From the NCBI RefSeq assembly GCF_034190915.1, contig NW_026947499.1:4835950-4899949 (forward strand): a DNA stretch of 64,000 bases. Reading direction: 5' to 3'. The notes beneath the pieces are model-generated. The model worked only from the letters and a program-made list of their open reading frames with translations. It was not told where the DNA came from and ran no database searches. The translations under genes were made by a program, and so were the position numbers. Below, piece after piece: positions 1 through 12,609 of the stretch (its first letter is position 1; each line of letters begins with the position of its first letter). This stretch comes from Cavia porcellus (taxonomy: Eukaryota; Chordata; Mammalia; Rodentia; Caviidae).

Positions 1-35
1 TTGCTCTTAGTGTTGCTACCTAGCATGTTTCCCAT
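1..35 (-). CDS. gag: Start of an endogenous retroviral gag gene (partial, runs off window)
   Basis: Eleven codons are visible on the minus strand, reading MGNMLGSNTKS, before the window ends. An initiator Met followed by Gly, with small polar residues after it, is the N-myristoylation signal expected at the start of a retroviral Gag matrix domain, which anchors Gag to membranes. The start is supported by context: it lies about 180 bp downstream of a primer-binding site and LTR in the same orientation. Nothing about the integrity of gag, pol or env can be said, because the rest is outside the window. Confidence comes from position and the MG start, not from sequence homology. Confidence 0.6.
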   Translation of the reverse strand, partial: MGNMLGSNTKS

Positions 36-234
36 CTTTTAATATGTTACTCACCACGTGAGGCCCAAGGAATCCGCCACTTACGCGTGAGCCTGAGGGG
101 AGTCTAAAAGCCCTGTAGGTGTGCACCACCCAGAGCCCAGGCTTATCCCCAACTCACCTGTCTCGCAGCTCTGTACTGGAGCGTTGTCCGCTGTCACGTC
201 TCGGGGGTGATCAGTCCCCGTGCGGGCCACCAAA
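36..234 (-). other. ERV 5' leader with primer-binding site and splice donor
   Basis: This is untranslated leader between the LTR and gag. The primer-binding site lies at 214-232, two bases after the LTR end. It matches the tRNA-Lys-type site at about 13 of 18 positions (conserved GGGAC end and GCCCG core), so a Lys-type primer is the best guess. A canonical splice donor, CAG then GTGAGT, sits on the minus strand at about 160-152, where betaretroviruses place the major donor for spliced env transcripts. The region is CpG-bearing and GC-rich like the LTR. Confidence 0.65.
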
Positions 235-300
235 TGTCGATGTCGCTCCTGGCCGGCAGGAAGGACACACGACAAAGTCTGGCAGTGGACAACCTTTTCT

Positions 301-306
301 TTTATT
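301..306 (-). terminator. LTR polyadenylation signal AATAAA
   Basis: AATAAA on the minus strand lies about 125 bp downstream of the LTR TATA box and 66 bp before the LTR end, which is the normal place for the R-region polyadenylation signal. Confidence 0.6.
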
Positions 307-429
307 TTCCTTCTCCGTACAGCCTGCCCTGGGATCGCTCCCAGCCGAAGCCTCCTTTGGTCCGCTCCCCGCGGCTCCTTCTGGGCTTCCACTTCCGGGC
401 TTCTTCTTCCCCCCCAGGGGTGGCACCAG

Positions 430-438
430 TATATATAT
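430..438 (-). promoter_or_regulatory. LTR TATA box
   Basis: A run of alternating TA (TATATATA) lies inside the LTR, upstream of the AATAAA at 301-306 in the element's sense, which places it as the U3 core promoter. Confidence 0.6.
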
Positions 439-656
439 GGATACAGTGTCCAATCATGTTAAAGTAAGCAAGGCAAGCTGATTGGCTAACATCATCAGTT
501 GCCAGGCAGACTATATTGTTGAGCGGGTTGCTTACGCGGTAAGCAGGAAACTAACGTGCTCGATGGGAGGGGTAATCTACCTCAGGCTTTACTCTTTACT
601 ACAGGCCTCACGTCCGCCAAGTGAGGCGACCGGGCTCGGGGCTGCGGCTCCCAACA

Positions 657-1985
657 GCTCTCCACTAGAATCTCTTCCACTGCTGCACAGTGTCCAGCAG
701 TGGCTCGGCCCTGGGTTGGGTCAGCAGGATAGAAAAGTCTCTTCCCAGAGGCTCAACTCCACTTGCAGGAAACTCAGGGAACCCAGTGTTTGACTACTAC
801 TCAAGAGGGCAGGTGCCAAGTTCTCTGTGTCTTTCCCATCCATAGAAATGAAGTCTCTAACCTTTGCAGGAAGAGGTGTATGGAGAACAAACACAAACAA
901 AATCCATCACACCAAAAGCTCCTGAGGTTCTGAAACCTTTTCTGGGACATATGCAACTCCCAAGACATTGATAACAGGACTTGGACAGAAAGCAATGTCT
1001 ATGCATTTACTGGAGACATAGACTGACAAGTGGAAGCCTGGGAACACATTCTCAAGTTACTGAAAGCAGGCAAGAAAAACCACAAACTCATACTAAGTGT
1101 GGCCATTTTTCTGTTACATTTTCCCTAACATATCTTCTCAAATGTCCATTACAAGAAACCTTACATGCATCCTATTTTATTTGCATACTAATTTAAAGGG
1201 TGCATTAAAGTTGACACTATGTCCCTAAAAATAGTACTTTATCACAACCACAATGAGAATTCTTAAAAATAGGCCTGGACATTTGGGCTTTGGGAGATTA
1301 ATGCCTGGACAGGTGAAGGGCTCCAGGATGCACTGCAGCACGTCTGTGACTGTGTTTTTTCTCTCTAACTGTAATTCTGCCACAGAGAAAGGAGAATGTA
1401 ACATCTTCATGGTGATGCTTCGATTTGACTCTGGGAAGCCCTAAAATGCAATTTCTAGCAGGTTAAATAAGACAACGCAATCCTCCTTCTGAAAATCACA
1501 TCATTTTTGTGCCCACAATGAACTCTCCAACAGGATGACGCTGAGGGCTTTGGTGTGGACAAGGAGGCAATAAGGATGAGCTCACCTCAGGAGACACAAA
1601 GTAGCATCCGCTCAGTGCAGGACTACAGAACTATAAGGTGCCCACAGGTTCATTTACAGGTGAAGACACTGAGGCAGGGGTGGTGCCTGACTCAGCAACA
1701 CATGACACTTAGGGGTGGGGGCAGCACTGGCCTTGACTGCTGGCCCTGTACCTCACCCTAGGGAATGGGTCACCAGGCATCTGCACCATGCCCTTCGTTT
1801 ACCCCAACTATTACCTGCAGATCAGGTTTCATGGTCCCAGGCTTCACTGCCAACCTCTTCTTCCCCCTCACCCTCCCTTTCTAAACCTTCTCTAGTTCTT
1901 GCTCCTAAATCCTACAAGGCTGTGTCAGTTTCTCTCTGCGTCCACTCATCTCATCTCCACCTCAAGTCTAACTCTTTCCCATAAG
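657..1985. other. Unrecognised non-coding sequence
   Basis: This is the flank of the provirus followed by ordinary AT/GC-mixed DNA. No SINE, LINE, LTR or exon-like reading frame was recognised. The six bases next to the LTR (GCTCTC at 657-662) should be the ERV target-site duplication if the provirus inserted simply. Confidence 0.4.
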
Positions 1986-3275
1986 TGCTACTAAAATGAT
2001 CAGAAAATTTGTGGTAAAATGTTTATAAACAGCAATAAACTAAAATCAAAATGGATCAAAAATCTAAATATTAAAACAGAAACACTAATTCAGCTGGAGG
2101 GTAAAATAAATAGAATCCCTGAAATCACAGGTGCAGGCAAAGTCTTTATCAATAAAACCCTGGTCACACAGGAAGTATCACAAAGGATCAACAACTGGGA
2201 TCTCATCTTATTACAAAGGTTTTGCACAGCAAAGGAAATCATCAACAAGTGAAGAGACAGTCCACAGCATGGGAAAAAATTGCAAAAGTTCCTCAGACAA
2301 AAGACTAGTATCTAGAATATACCAAGAACTCAAAAAAGAATCAGAATCTCCCCAAACTGAAAGGCCCACCCTAAATATGGACCCTTGCAATGAAGAGAGA
2401 CAGATGAAGAAGTATAAATTGTAAAAAAAAAATGATAAAATGTTCAGCATCACTGGTGGTTCAAGAAATGAAAATGAAAAAGCACTGAGATTCCGTCTCA
2501 CTCGAGCAAGAAGAGTTATTATGAAGAAATCAACCAAAACCAAATGCTGGTGAAGATGCTGTTGAAACAAACCCTTCTTTACTGTTAGAGGCAATGTAGA
2601 TTGTGCAACCAGTCCATGGAAATCGCGTGGAGATTCCTCAAAAGACTTAAATGAGAGGTGCCATTCAGCCCACGTATTTCCCTTCTTCGAATCTTCCCAA
2701 ATGAATTAAAAGTACCGCATCAAGACCATACAGGCACACCCATGATTGTGGCAGCACAGTTTGTGATTGGCAAGTCTCTGAAACTGCTCAAATGCCCATC
2801 AATCAATGACTGGACATAGGATATGTATTTTTATGCAATATGGTAATATTCTGCCAAAAAAAGACACACTAGAGATATTTCTAGCTAAATGGCTGCACCT
2901 TGAGACCAAACACTTAAGTGAAATAAATCGGACACGTATGCCCAAGTGTTGCATGGTTTCTCTGGTATGAGAAACTGAAAGTGTAATTAAGATCAAAATA
3001 TGTAATAGATATTGGAAAATGGGAAGAAAATGTTCAAATGAAAATGGGAACAAGGGAAGAGGAAGGAAGGTAGAGACAAGAAAAAATTAATAGAGGGAAA
3101 AATGAAAACAAAGCTTTTGTAAATAAGAGGGGTTGATGGGAGGGGAGGGAAATGGAAAAAAAAAAAAAAAAGAAGAAGCAAGGTACATCATGTCCAGATG
3201 CAAAATCCCTATGGTAGATATTATCATTATGTATATCTAAAATGGACCAGTAAAATAAAAAGAGAAAAATATTTA
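1986..3275 (+). mobile_element. L1 3' fragment (ORF2 C-terminus and 3' UTR), 5'-truncated
   Basis: Broken reading frames between about 2019 and 2950 match the C-terminal part of L1 ORF2. These include a stretch resembling the WIKNLNIK...LEGKI region, a FCTAKE motif near 2222, and a SRIYQELK motif near 2310. The hallmark LHLET...LSEI ending lies near 2890-2930, just before the 3' UTR. The 3' UTR is purine-rich, with an A-run near 3155-3171. Stops and frame changes show that it is an old, dead copy. The 5' truncation is typical of L1 retrotransposition. Confidence 0.8.
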
Positions 3276-3361
3276 CAAACAGTGGTAGCTAATTCCTCTT
3301 ACAAGTAAAACCAAATAATTAAAATCATCAAAGATGTGCTCCCACTGGAAGGTCCAATGTG

Positions 3362-3362
<1 letters not shown>

Positions 3363-3398
<36 letters not shown>

Positions 3399-3399
3399 A
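3363..3399 (+). repeat. (TC)n microsatellite
   Basis: Nearly uninterrupted TC dinucleotides. Confidence 0.95.
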
Positions 3400-4300
3400 A
3401 AGGCATTAGGTATTTGCAAAATTGGAAGCATAAGCATTTTGAGTTGTGTGGAAATCCATTCAGTGTCACTGATAATCAAAGACCTGCATGTCAGAAACTA
3501 TTGAAATGCTATTTATCAAACTGTTGATATAAATTTCTTTATCAGCAGTGGAAATTTGGGGAACTGAAAGGAAACCCATCAGCAAAAATAATTATGGAGG
3601 AAGATTTAGCAGTACCTTTCAAAAGCCTGATAAACAAGCTCATCCTTTCAATGTAATACCACATGTAGAAGCCAATCCTAAAGTTTCCTTAGGGAAGAAG
3701 AAAGTCTGGGCCTGATTGAGAAGGGCCATGGGGTGAAACCTGAGCCAGGGGTAAGCAGGGTTCCTGGAGCTGGGATAATTTACCAAGTGTAGCCCTTGAA
3801 ATTCCTCCATTTTCACAAAGAATCCAATACACACAACAGAAATGGATTTGAACACAGGATTTTTATCATAACAACATTTTCAGTTGTAAAAGTTAACCAA
3901 GCCCATCTAGCTGATTGGGAATCCATAACAGCAATTAAATGAATTACAAATAGAAGGGATACCATAAAAATTTAAGATACAAAATACACATCTGTAGTGC
4001 TCAATGTGAGAGGGATCTAGGTGATGTTTACTTAAAATATGAGCCATTTTAATTTTTTTTATGAGTGAAAACATTTGAACTTCAGCGTTCTTTCCTCTGA
4101 TGTTCCAACTTTCAAAGTAACAGGATTGTTACCTCCCAAACATCCCAGCAAGACTTCTTTTATGGTCTTGATGCCACTGCATGACCTTTGTTTTTGCTCT
4201 AATTTCACTAGTAATTCTGATTAATGATCACTAATTTCATAAGTGATTCTGAAAGTGATTTGGCTTAGTTGTTACAAATTTTGTTGCTAGATCAAATCCA
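3400..4300. other. Unrecognised AT-rich non-coding sequence
   Basis: No coding or repeat signature was recognised in this stretch between two L1 tails. Confidence 0.35.
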
Positions 4301-4303
4301 CTT

Positions 4304-4852
4304 TCTAAATCATGGGAACAACACAAATGCCTGACAAGGAATGGATAAAAAAGATACAGCTTATTTTTTTTTAATATAATGGCATACTATTCATCCATAA
4401 AGAAAGATAGACTGTACACTTTTATAGGTAAATGGATGCAACTGGAGGCCACACTCAGAAGTGAAATAAATCAAAACTATGTGTGTAAACTTCATATTGT
4501 CTCACTCATGTGAGAAACTGAACGTTCAGATAAGATCTAAAATACACAATAGACATTCTGAACTGGGCAGAAAAGACAAATTGAGATGGAGAATGAGAAA
4601 AAGAAAAAAATGTAGGTGTACCCAAGATAGCTAAGATAGTAATACAGCTGGTTTCTCTGAGTTCACTGAAAAGAAACTTTGCTCTAGTAACTTTTGGGCA
4701 ATGTTTCACACCTATAATATGTATTCTGAATAACTACTGGGTAGATGACAATATGCAATGTATTAATTACATAACTGTCCTCCTAACCTGTTTTGAAAAC
4801 TTGTATCAGTGTTATTTTTATCCTTTTCTCCTTAAAATTAAAAATAAGAAAG
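4304..4852 (+). mobile_element. L1 3' end fragment
   Basis: It starts in sequence corresponding to the end of ORF2: the KEWIKK-like region, a decayed MEYY-type motif, then ATGGATGCAACTGGAGG and a TSEINQ-like end. It continues through a 3' UTR whose last 120 bp resemble the L1 tails near 22150-22300 and 63357-63475. It ends in A-rich sequence near 4835-4852. Confidence 0.75.
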
Positions 4853-7598
4853 AAGGTGCACCCATACATCCACTGCACACTCGCTGATCCTGGCATGAGG
4901 TGGATGCTCAGTCGTATTTGCTGATGCCAAAGGGAAATGGACCTGCAGCTTGTTCACCGTCCCAAACTGGAATATCCTCCCTGTTGTTCTCAAGCGTGTC
5001 ACCTGGGGCGTGTGGACACCAAGACTGAGAACCTGGTGTCCTGAGTACAACACATTCTCCGACGCACTTCCTGACAGCTGTCCGGGGCAGTGGTCCTCAG
5101 TAGCCATCCCTGCTGACAGTGCTCCACCTGCTGGATGTACGGCCACAGAGCTGCAAACACAGGGCCCAACAGCCCATGTGTGCCCCACTATGAGACTTCA
5201 GCAGTTACCCTTCTCTGCTGTCCTGTCCTGTGGTCTGCACAGCACAGAGCACCCCCTCCTTCAGCAGTAATTAAGAGGCCGGGAAAAAGCTCTGGGAGGC
5301 ACAGACTGCATGGTGATGGTCTCACGATCTCCACCTCATCCCACTGAGTGTATTATATTTGCTTAGCTGTCTGTATTTCAATCATTCCTCAGCAGAATGA
5401 TTTGTAAGAAAAAAAACACAGTTCCTCAGTGATCCAGCATTTCATAAGAAGACATTCAGAGTCTCCCCAAGAGACTTCAGTTCCCCATCCCACAGAGAAA
5501 AAATCAGTGGTGAAAAGTGCTGTGCTCAGGGGCACCAGGGAAGCCAGGAAGCAAGTTCCCTGATTTGGGGTGTGCAGACATTTATAGGACACAGCCCAGT
5601 CTGGTGCTTTCAATATCACAGGCTGCTGGATGGGAGTTCAGTGTGCCCATGACCTTTCACCTGCCACCTGGACCTCTCTACCATTCCCATCCTCTCTGAG
5701 AGGTGTTGTTTAAAAAGGGAGAAGACAAAAGAGCCAGCGCCTAAATCACACCTTTCAGAAAGGTCACGCGAACAGAGTGTGACACTGCCTCTGAGGGTCT
5801 AAACTCTCTTTACTGCACCCAGAGTCATGAGAGAGAAAATGACACAAGAGTTTCAGGAGGGACAGAGACAAACATTTGCTGCCTTCCTCCTGACATTGAA
5901 ACCCTGAGGTGCAGACACACTGCGGAGACTACAGCCATCGTTTCTGGTTCCAGGGTGAGATTTCGGGTGCCCAACTTGGTGCCACGCATCCCTTGCAGAA
6001 CCTGCTCAGAGCCAGCACTGGAGAGGGGAGCAGGGACTGGACTGTGAGCTCGCCACAAGGTGCTGACCCAGGCAGCAATGGAAAGGTTCATGTTTGCGAG
6101 AACCCTGGAGTTAAATGGACCACAGAAGTGCTGCACCTCCCCTGCCTCAGCCTCCCAGAGATTCATCCTCCAATTCTCCTGGTTTCCTCTTGAACCTGCA
6201 GGAGGCTTGTGTTGCTCAGTCTCTACATCACCCTCCCTTTCTGCTACTTTCTCCTAAGTTCCCGATTCTCAACACTTTAATCACTTTTTGGGACCAGAAC
6301 CAGCTTCAGAAATCACAAGTCTTTGCATGCAAAGAAATGGAGAGCCTTGCTATAAGATCTCGTGTTCCGTATCTTTTACCATTCAAAGGGCCGTTAGAAT
6401 TCAATCTCCAGACTCTTTCAGTCTGAACAACGTGTGAAGTTAATTCACCCATGGCAAACCTTAACAGTTCCTTAATGCAAAAAGCCCCCATGTGGAATAA
6501 CCTGGATTTTAGTGAGAAAGAAATCATCATGATTTCATCTAATATTTTTGAAGCAATTAAGTGTATACCCATGCCATTTATATGTGATTTGTTTTCCAGG
6601 ACCACAATATAGGTATAATGCATGAGCCATCATTAGTATGGAAAATCAGAAGCCAAAGAGAAGCAAAAAGATAAAAAGAATTGTAAAGAACAACAAAAGA
6701 AATTCCTGGAGATTCCAGGCAGCTGCATGCACAAGTTATGCGGGTCTGAGATAAACACTCAGCCTTCTGTGCCCACGGACAGTGCCGAACAACCTCAGAG
6801 TGGGAGCATTTGGAAATTACTTACATTTTGGATCTCTCCTATTAGAGAAATCACAGGATATTTAGGTATTTAGCATCGTCAGGAGGAAGAGGCTATAAGG
6901 GGTAATAAAATGATCAAAATGAGAAATGGGTCCACCCCAATCCCATGATGGATATGACTACTGTGCGCCACAAATATGCTAATAAATCTTGTAACTAACA
7001 GAAACATTTGGGGGAAGTTTGAGTTTTGCACTGAACATGCTTAGGTTTTCGAGTATTATTCTTAAGTGATCCAGTGTTACAGTTATGTACGTAGCTCTTG
7101 CGGTGTATTAAGTAAGCCACTGGGTTGATTTAAAGTGTTTGTGTGAAGATGTGAGTCTGTAACATGCGGATCCAGAGCCTCTTCCTATGAGACCCTTGGA
7201 CATCTGAACATCACAGAATTCTCATCCTTGCATGGCTCCTGGAACCAATCTCTCATGGATACCGAGGGACAGTTTCAATGAGGAACACACAGCAGTCGAC
7301 GGGGAACGGGAATGAGGAGACACACTCCACACCAGCAGCCTCAGGTAGAGGACCCTGGTGCTGCCAGGTAGGAAGGCTGATGCAGCTTTTGCACATTGAA
7401 CAGTTTTCAAGAATAAAAAGCAGATTTGGAGTCTCCTAAAGGCTCAGTCTTCATAAATAATTTGACTTTTTTTTAATCTATGTCAACAGCTTGTTTTCTT
7501 TTTAAATTTTGATTTTATTAATACACGTCTAAAGCTTACAACCACCTTGGGGAGTGGTCATGTGCATGCCATGGCTTGTTTTTTTTATCGTATAGTAA
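4853..7598. other. Unrecognised non-coding sequence
   Basis: This mixes GC-richer DNA (about 4860-6250) with AT-rich DNA. Several open frames of 60-116 codons occur, but they show no family signature and overlap on opposite strands. No exon or transposable element was recognised. Confidence 0.35.
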
Positions 7599-7960
7599 TA
7601 TTTTTAGATTTTAAAAGCAAAACAAAAAAGGATAGAATGATAAAGAAGTTCAAAAACTAGTAGGAAATTAACACTAGTTAATACATTGCATGTTGTTATA
7701 TTAGAAGTACTTGTTCAGGTTACAAGATTTAAGCATAGAAATGATCAAAACGTCAAGCAATGAAAGCACAGGCTGTTATTTCTGATGAACTTATATCGAT
7801 GAGTAGTGTAGTCATCTATATCACACACATACACACACTTACACACACATACACACACATGCACATATACATGCCTATGGACATACAATCTTTTCCCTTC
7901 TTCCTTTCCCCCTTCCCCTATCTTCCTCTTCCTGCTCCTTCCTCCTAATAATTTGATGTT
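7599..7960 (-). mobile_element. L1 3' UTR fragment, minus strand, with embedded CA repeat
   Basis: The stretch from about 7660 to 7790 aligns by eye with the L1 3' UTR at 62540-62650, sharing the ACTAG-type, TTAATA.ATTGCAT and GCAATGAAAGCACA segments. An imperfect CA microsatellite (7823-7868) lies where the related copy has a TGTGTATG stretch. A pyrimidine-rich tract follows in both copies. Confidence 0.65.
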
Positions 7961-10547
7961 TTTAAAGTGGAAAGAGCAAAGCACCACTCAAAGTTTGTGT
8001 TCCTCAAGGGCACCCTGATCAAATGATTCTAACCCCACTGGAAACGCACTGCAGGGCACCTACTTTGCTACTGACCTGCCTTCTTGGCTGACTATTTTAA
8101 ATGTACAGATCTTTGTGGCACAGATTGTGGCCTCATTCACATCACATTCTAATCCTTATTAAAGCAATTTCTAGAACTACATGCCTTTCCAGAAATAGGA
8201 AATAGACTTCACTCTAGTTGCCATTTCTAAGCCACTAGTAGAAGCAGCCAGAGGGAGTTCTCTCTTGATGAGGAAGGAATGGGCAGCAGTGGGAGTGAGT
8301 GAGGTGGATTAGTAAGGTCTGCCAGGGCCACAGGTGACATGCATCTTCTCTACCACCCTGAGCTACTAAGTCCAATCTGCAACATTCATCTCTGCATTTT
8401 TTGGGTATCCTGCTTACAAGTATAGCCCACACACTGCTGCCTCCTTTTCCACAACACACACTCTGCAAAAGCTCCCCTACCCACACACATGTACAGGAAG
8501 GTGTCTGCACACCTCCCACGTGGATGTATCTCCCAACTTCCCATTTGAGCCTCACCCTGTAATAAGCACATTTTCCCAGTGACCCCTCCTAAATTCCACA
8601 CTCAGCTCAGGTATTCTCCTCCCTGTATCTTTCCAGGAGGGTTGGTGTTAATTACACACTGCATCTACATTTTCAGGGGAAGCTTTTCAAATGGTGCCGT
8701 TCTCCTAACACGGCATGAACCAGGCAAAGGAATAATGTCTTAGCTGCCAGCGCATGCTCAGTCACTAGACATGACTGATTCTGTGTTTGTAAATTGAATG
8801 CATGTTGGCTGCATGAAGCAATGGTCTCATCCTACATGAACATTAGATCAGTGGTCTTTCCTGGGTCACATTTCCCCCAGTATCAGTGACACACAATCCC
8901 TGCTCAGCCCCGGCCATGCTGACATTCCACGCATAAACTAAAATTTCCTGGTATCAGTTCATCTATAGCACCCCAAGGTGCTTTAAAATGAGGACCTCAG
9001 AAGCTCCCCAGGTGAGGCGCCTGACCTGTCACCCCTACCCTGCAGCATGCTTCACTGCTGAAGCATCATAGTCACTGGTGCTACACCTGGAAGTCAAATA
9101 ATATCCATCGCCTTGGCTTCACACCATGCTTACAGCCTTTGCTAAAAGGATCTCAGTCAATTGGTGAGTTTTACCACTGTTTCAAAGTTGGCCCTGTTAT
9201 CATCACACTTTCCTCTAAACCTCTTATGGACCAGGGGCCATGCTTCAAGAAAAAAATGACTTCAGTGATTTGTTTCTTGGGAGGACACAATGTGTGCATC
9301 TGCACAGCTGTCTACGTACCTGGTGGATGATCACACACCACGCTGCACATGCCGCTCTCTTGAGGATTTCCATCTCGTGGGTGATGACACAGAGCCTGGA
9401 TAGGGGTGTTTCCTCTCAGCAGGTGCACAGAGAGCCTCGGTGGATGGGGTGCCACATGTTTCTGTGTCCTCAACACCAGGCACTGGTGCACTTGTCAGAG
9501 CAGGTTATTCTCAGCCAGCTCACAGCCTAAAGAAGCCTGCTTTGTCCTTGACAGAGGAGACTAGTTATTGATTTTCTGCATTCTTACAGAGAAGTATGAC
9601 TCAAAAGTCATCATTTTCAATATATGCCTGGTGTCCCCTGCCTCCAACCCTGCTGTCACAGTGAGGGCAGGTCCCAGTTAAATGCTCAGGCAGATGGGGG
9701 CCAGAGTAGTCCCGGAGCACACACACAGGGACTTCCAGGAAGCAGGTGCTGGTCCCTGGCCTGGACTCCATGCGAATCCCAGGGCTCAACCTGGGCCACT
9801 CACCTTGGCCACCAAGAGCACCATCCAGTGTCCAACAAGAGCTGCAGCAAGCTCCACCTGAGAGTGTAGACATCCACCAAGACTCCTGCCTTCCTCAGAG
9901 CAAACCTGAGCCTCACTTGAGTCCCAGCTCAGTGCCAGGTGTGGGATCTCAGGGGTCTGCTCCACTGACCACCCTAACTCAGCGGGACTCCTCATTAAAA
10001 CCAAGGGGAAATTCCTAATGCAGCCTAACACATTTTATTCTCTACATTATTTTAGAATTTCCAAATCCTTCGCCACTTGGAATTTGGCAGTACACTGTTT
10101 TTAACTTTAGTCAACTGGAGCAGCAGTCAGGCCGGCCATGAGAGAATCAGGAAGCAGAGCCTCCCTGTCAGTCAGTGCATGCCCTGGCAGGGAGAGAAGC
10201 AACCGGCTGATTTGGAGGAACACAGGCTGAGATTATAGCAACTGAAGTAAAGAGAGAATTTAATGTTCATATTGTCTGATTGACTTTGCAAACCTTAAGC
10301 CAATAGGCTGAGCATCTGCTTCGATGATAATATTAAGCAGTATAGTAACCATTGTGGATTTCCTCCTTTATTGATTTTGCTAAGATCAGTCTCAATGTTT
10401 TGTTTTGTTTCATCCCCTTTCAAATAAAAAATTTAGTCAATTAATATGTTTTAAACTTCACTTTAAATAAATTTTACCCTTTTCAATTTGGTCAAGGGCT
10501 AGAGCTCTCATTATGCTGTACATGTTTTTTAGAGTAGCTTTGTAGCT
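7961..10547. other. Unrecognised non-coding sequence
   Basis: No SINE, LINE or exon signature was recognised. Short open frames (60-106 codons) occur on both strands without recognisable homology. Confidence 0.35.
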
Positions 10548-10622
10548 CTGCCTCTGTCTCTGTCTCTGTCCCTGTCTCTGTCTTTGTCTCTGTGTCTCCC
10601 TCTCTCTTCCAATCTCTCTGTC
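10548..10622 (+). repeat. (TCTGTC)n simple repeat
   Basis: Imperfect CTCTGT hexamer repeats continue into TC-rich sequence. Confidence 0.85.
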
Positions 10623-10834
10623 TCCATTTTCTTCCCAAGAATTGCAGTTTTTAAAAGTTTAGATCAATGTTTTCTAAAATCTTTCTCCCTTCACCTCAGA
10701 GAACACTGCATTATCTCATTCAGCTACCAGAAATCTGCTTACAGAGTGTGTTAGCTTTACTTTATCCCTCTCATCTCCATTTCACTCTTCTTCACCTGCT
10801 TTGAGAAAGGATTTGACCATGAGGAATGCAATCA

Positions 10835-11305
10835 CTTATAACAGCTAAATCTTGAAAGCTAACTACATGTCCATCAGCAGGCAAATTGATGAAGAAAAGG
10901 TGGAGTACTACTCAGCCACAAAGAAGGATAAATTCAGGGTAATTTGTAGGGAAAGGGGCATTATCTGGAAATACAAAGCTAACTGAAACAATCCAGACAT
11001 GGAAAGTTAAATATCGTATTTCTCTTATTTGAGAAACTCAAGGTATAAATAATTTGAAGAAAAAAAATAAAAAGACAAATGAGAGGGAAAATGGAGACAG
11101 ACATGGTGAGAATGGGATCTAAGAGAGGAGGGAGAGCACAAATGGGTGGGCCAAAGAAGAAGTAGATTAAAAGTTTGGATCCATGCTTTCTCAAATACTG
11201 ATGTAGATCATGGAACATGTACCAATGCCTCATAACAAATGAATTAATTATGCCTCACAAACATATGCTACTAAAATAAATTACCACTTTTTAAAAAGCA
11301 AAAGG
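10835..11305 (+). mobile_element. L1 3' end fragment
   Basis: It matches the end of ORF2, recognisable by the TGGAGTACTACTCAGCCA segment (10902-10919, the GVLLSH/EYYSA region). A purine-rich 3' UTR with GGAGGGAGAGCACAAATGGG-type sequence follows. A-rich sequence near 11280-11305 may be the tail. The copy is 5'-truncated and decayed. Confidence 0.7.
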
Positions 11306-12609
11306 ATTGGGCCCTTTCAGTGATTTCCACTGAGATCCCCACAGGGCGGAGGTATGTCCAATGCCCAGGCATAAGGGAGATGCTCAGAGGAGGGCCTCAT
11401 GCTCCCTAGCTGGGTCTGTCTGCCTCCTAGCCCAGCTCCTGCATGTTCTGCAACCCCTGCAGGCTCAAGCTCCACAGAGGGAGGGACTTCCACACCAAAG
11501 CCCCTTAGGGCACTTGGTGGCCAGCAGCACCCACCAGTGGGGCTCGCACTAACCCCTAGCATGTCACTGTGCAGTAGACTGTCCAGGAAGACACTCCCTC
11601 TGCACAGCCTCCTCTAGCTGCTGAGAATGCAGATTCCCAGGGAGCTCCAGAAGTTGCCTCCTGTGCCTTTGTCATTCACAGAGTTAGAGCCACACCTGCT
11701 CCAGCAAAGACGGGTTCTACCTCCTCCGGGCTCTTCCTTAGGAGACCCCAGAAGCTGTCCCTGTGTTTCCCTGCTCGCCTTTGAAGCTCCCCTTACTCAC
11801 ATATCCCTGCTTACTCTAATCCCCTGTTGTAGCTAATAATCCTATTGATTTTTCCCTGTTCAGATCACTGCATGATTTCTCTCTTTTGATTAAACCCCAG
11901 TGGATAATGGTGAGAGAGACTCATTGTTTGCCAGAACCATGACTGTGTAGGGGATGACAATTGGCTGGGCGGGTGGCTCCATCCTGGAAGCACTCAGCCC
12001 GTTCCCTGATGGTACCTGGGTGAAGGCTCCTGATCCCGGGGGTCCACCTCTCCCAGGAATCTTAAGGAGGTGGGGAGTTAGCCCACAGAGGTGCTCAGTG
12101 TGGATCCTGGTTATGAGGACTAAATGCTCACCTGCACCAAACTGACTGGAGAAAGTGGAGGGACATGTGATGAGAGAGTGTGTAACAGGAAGGGAGACTT
12201 CTAGGAGATGGAGAAAAGGATCAAGCACGTGCTCCAGGGAAGGAGAAGGGGAAGGGTATGGGGAAAGGAGATGGAAAGGGACCAAGATAGATGTAGAGAA
12301 TATAGACACAGGTATAGGTGATGTACATGTCACATTCCCAAAAAGAGTGCATCACAGGCACACACCAGTAAAGTAAAAGAAGGAATGCAGAGAACAAAAA
12401 AGTGTTGGGAGCCCATTTCTGCAAGGGGGTTCCAAACAAGGACCTCAGGACTGGTCAGACCCACTGAGACCCTTCATTAGTTGAAGATTTTTCAGTTAAA
12501 TCATTCAGTAATTTTCTCCATTATTTAAGCTTGTTTGATTGGAGTACTGAATAATCTGTATTTGAAGCCTGTGTTTTTAACACCAAATTATTGTTATTGT
12601 TATTTTGGT
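11306..12609. other. Unrecognised non-coding sequence
   Basis: The left half is moderately GC-rich. A purine-rich patch lies at about 12150-12300. No element was firmly recognised. A TGTTGGGAGCC string at 12403 is discussed among the rejected items. Confidence 0.3.

Larger units (their letters stand above)
235..656 (-). mobile_element. 5' LTR of a class II (IAP/ERVK-like) endogenous retrovirus
   Basis: On the minus strand the element begins TGTTGGGAGCCGC, the start typical of IAP-related rodent ERV LTRs, and ends in CA just before the primer-binding site, giving 422 bp. A TATA box lies at 430-438, CCAAT motifs at 481-485 and 450-454 (one on each strand), and an AATAAA polyadenylation signal at 301-306, so U3, R and U5 are in the expected order. 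It retains many CpGs, which suggests limited decay or recent insertion. The second LTR would lie to the left of the window, so age cannot be estimated from LTR divergence here. An LTR alone would be a solo LTR, but the adjoining leader and gag start show internal sequence is present. Confidence 0.8.

Noticed and set aside
5825..6166. Possible immunoglobulin-like V segment on the minus strand (a TLEPE-like string)
   Set aside because: There are no paired cysteines in the right spacing, no framework motifs and no recombination signal heptamer or nonamer.
11890..12333. 147-codon minus-strand open frame
   Set aside because: It is Pro/Ser-rich low complexity caused by a purine-rich patch on the plus strand.
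12403..12490. Second IAP-like LTR start (TGTTGGGAGCC string)
   Set aside because: Only 11 bases match the LTR at 656. The following sequence does not resemble it, and no TATA, AATAAA or CA end was found.
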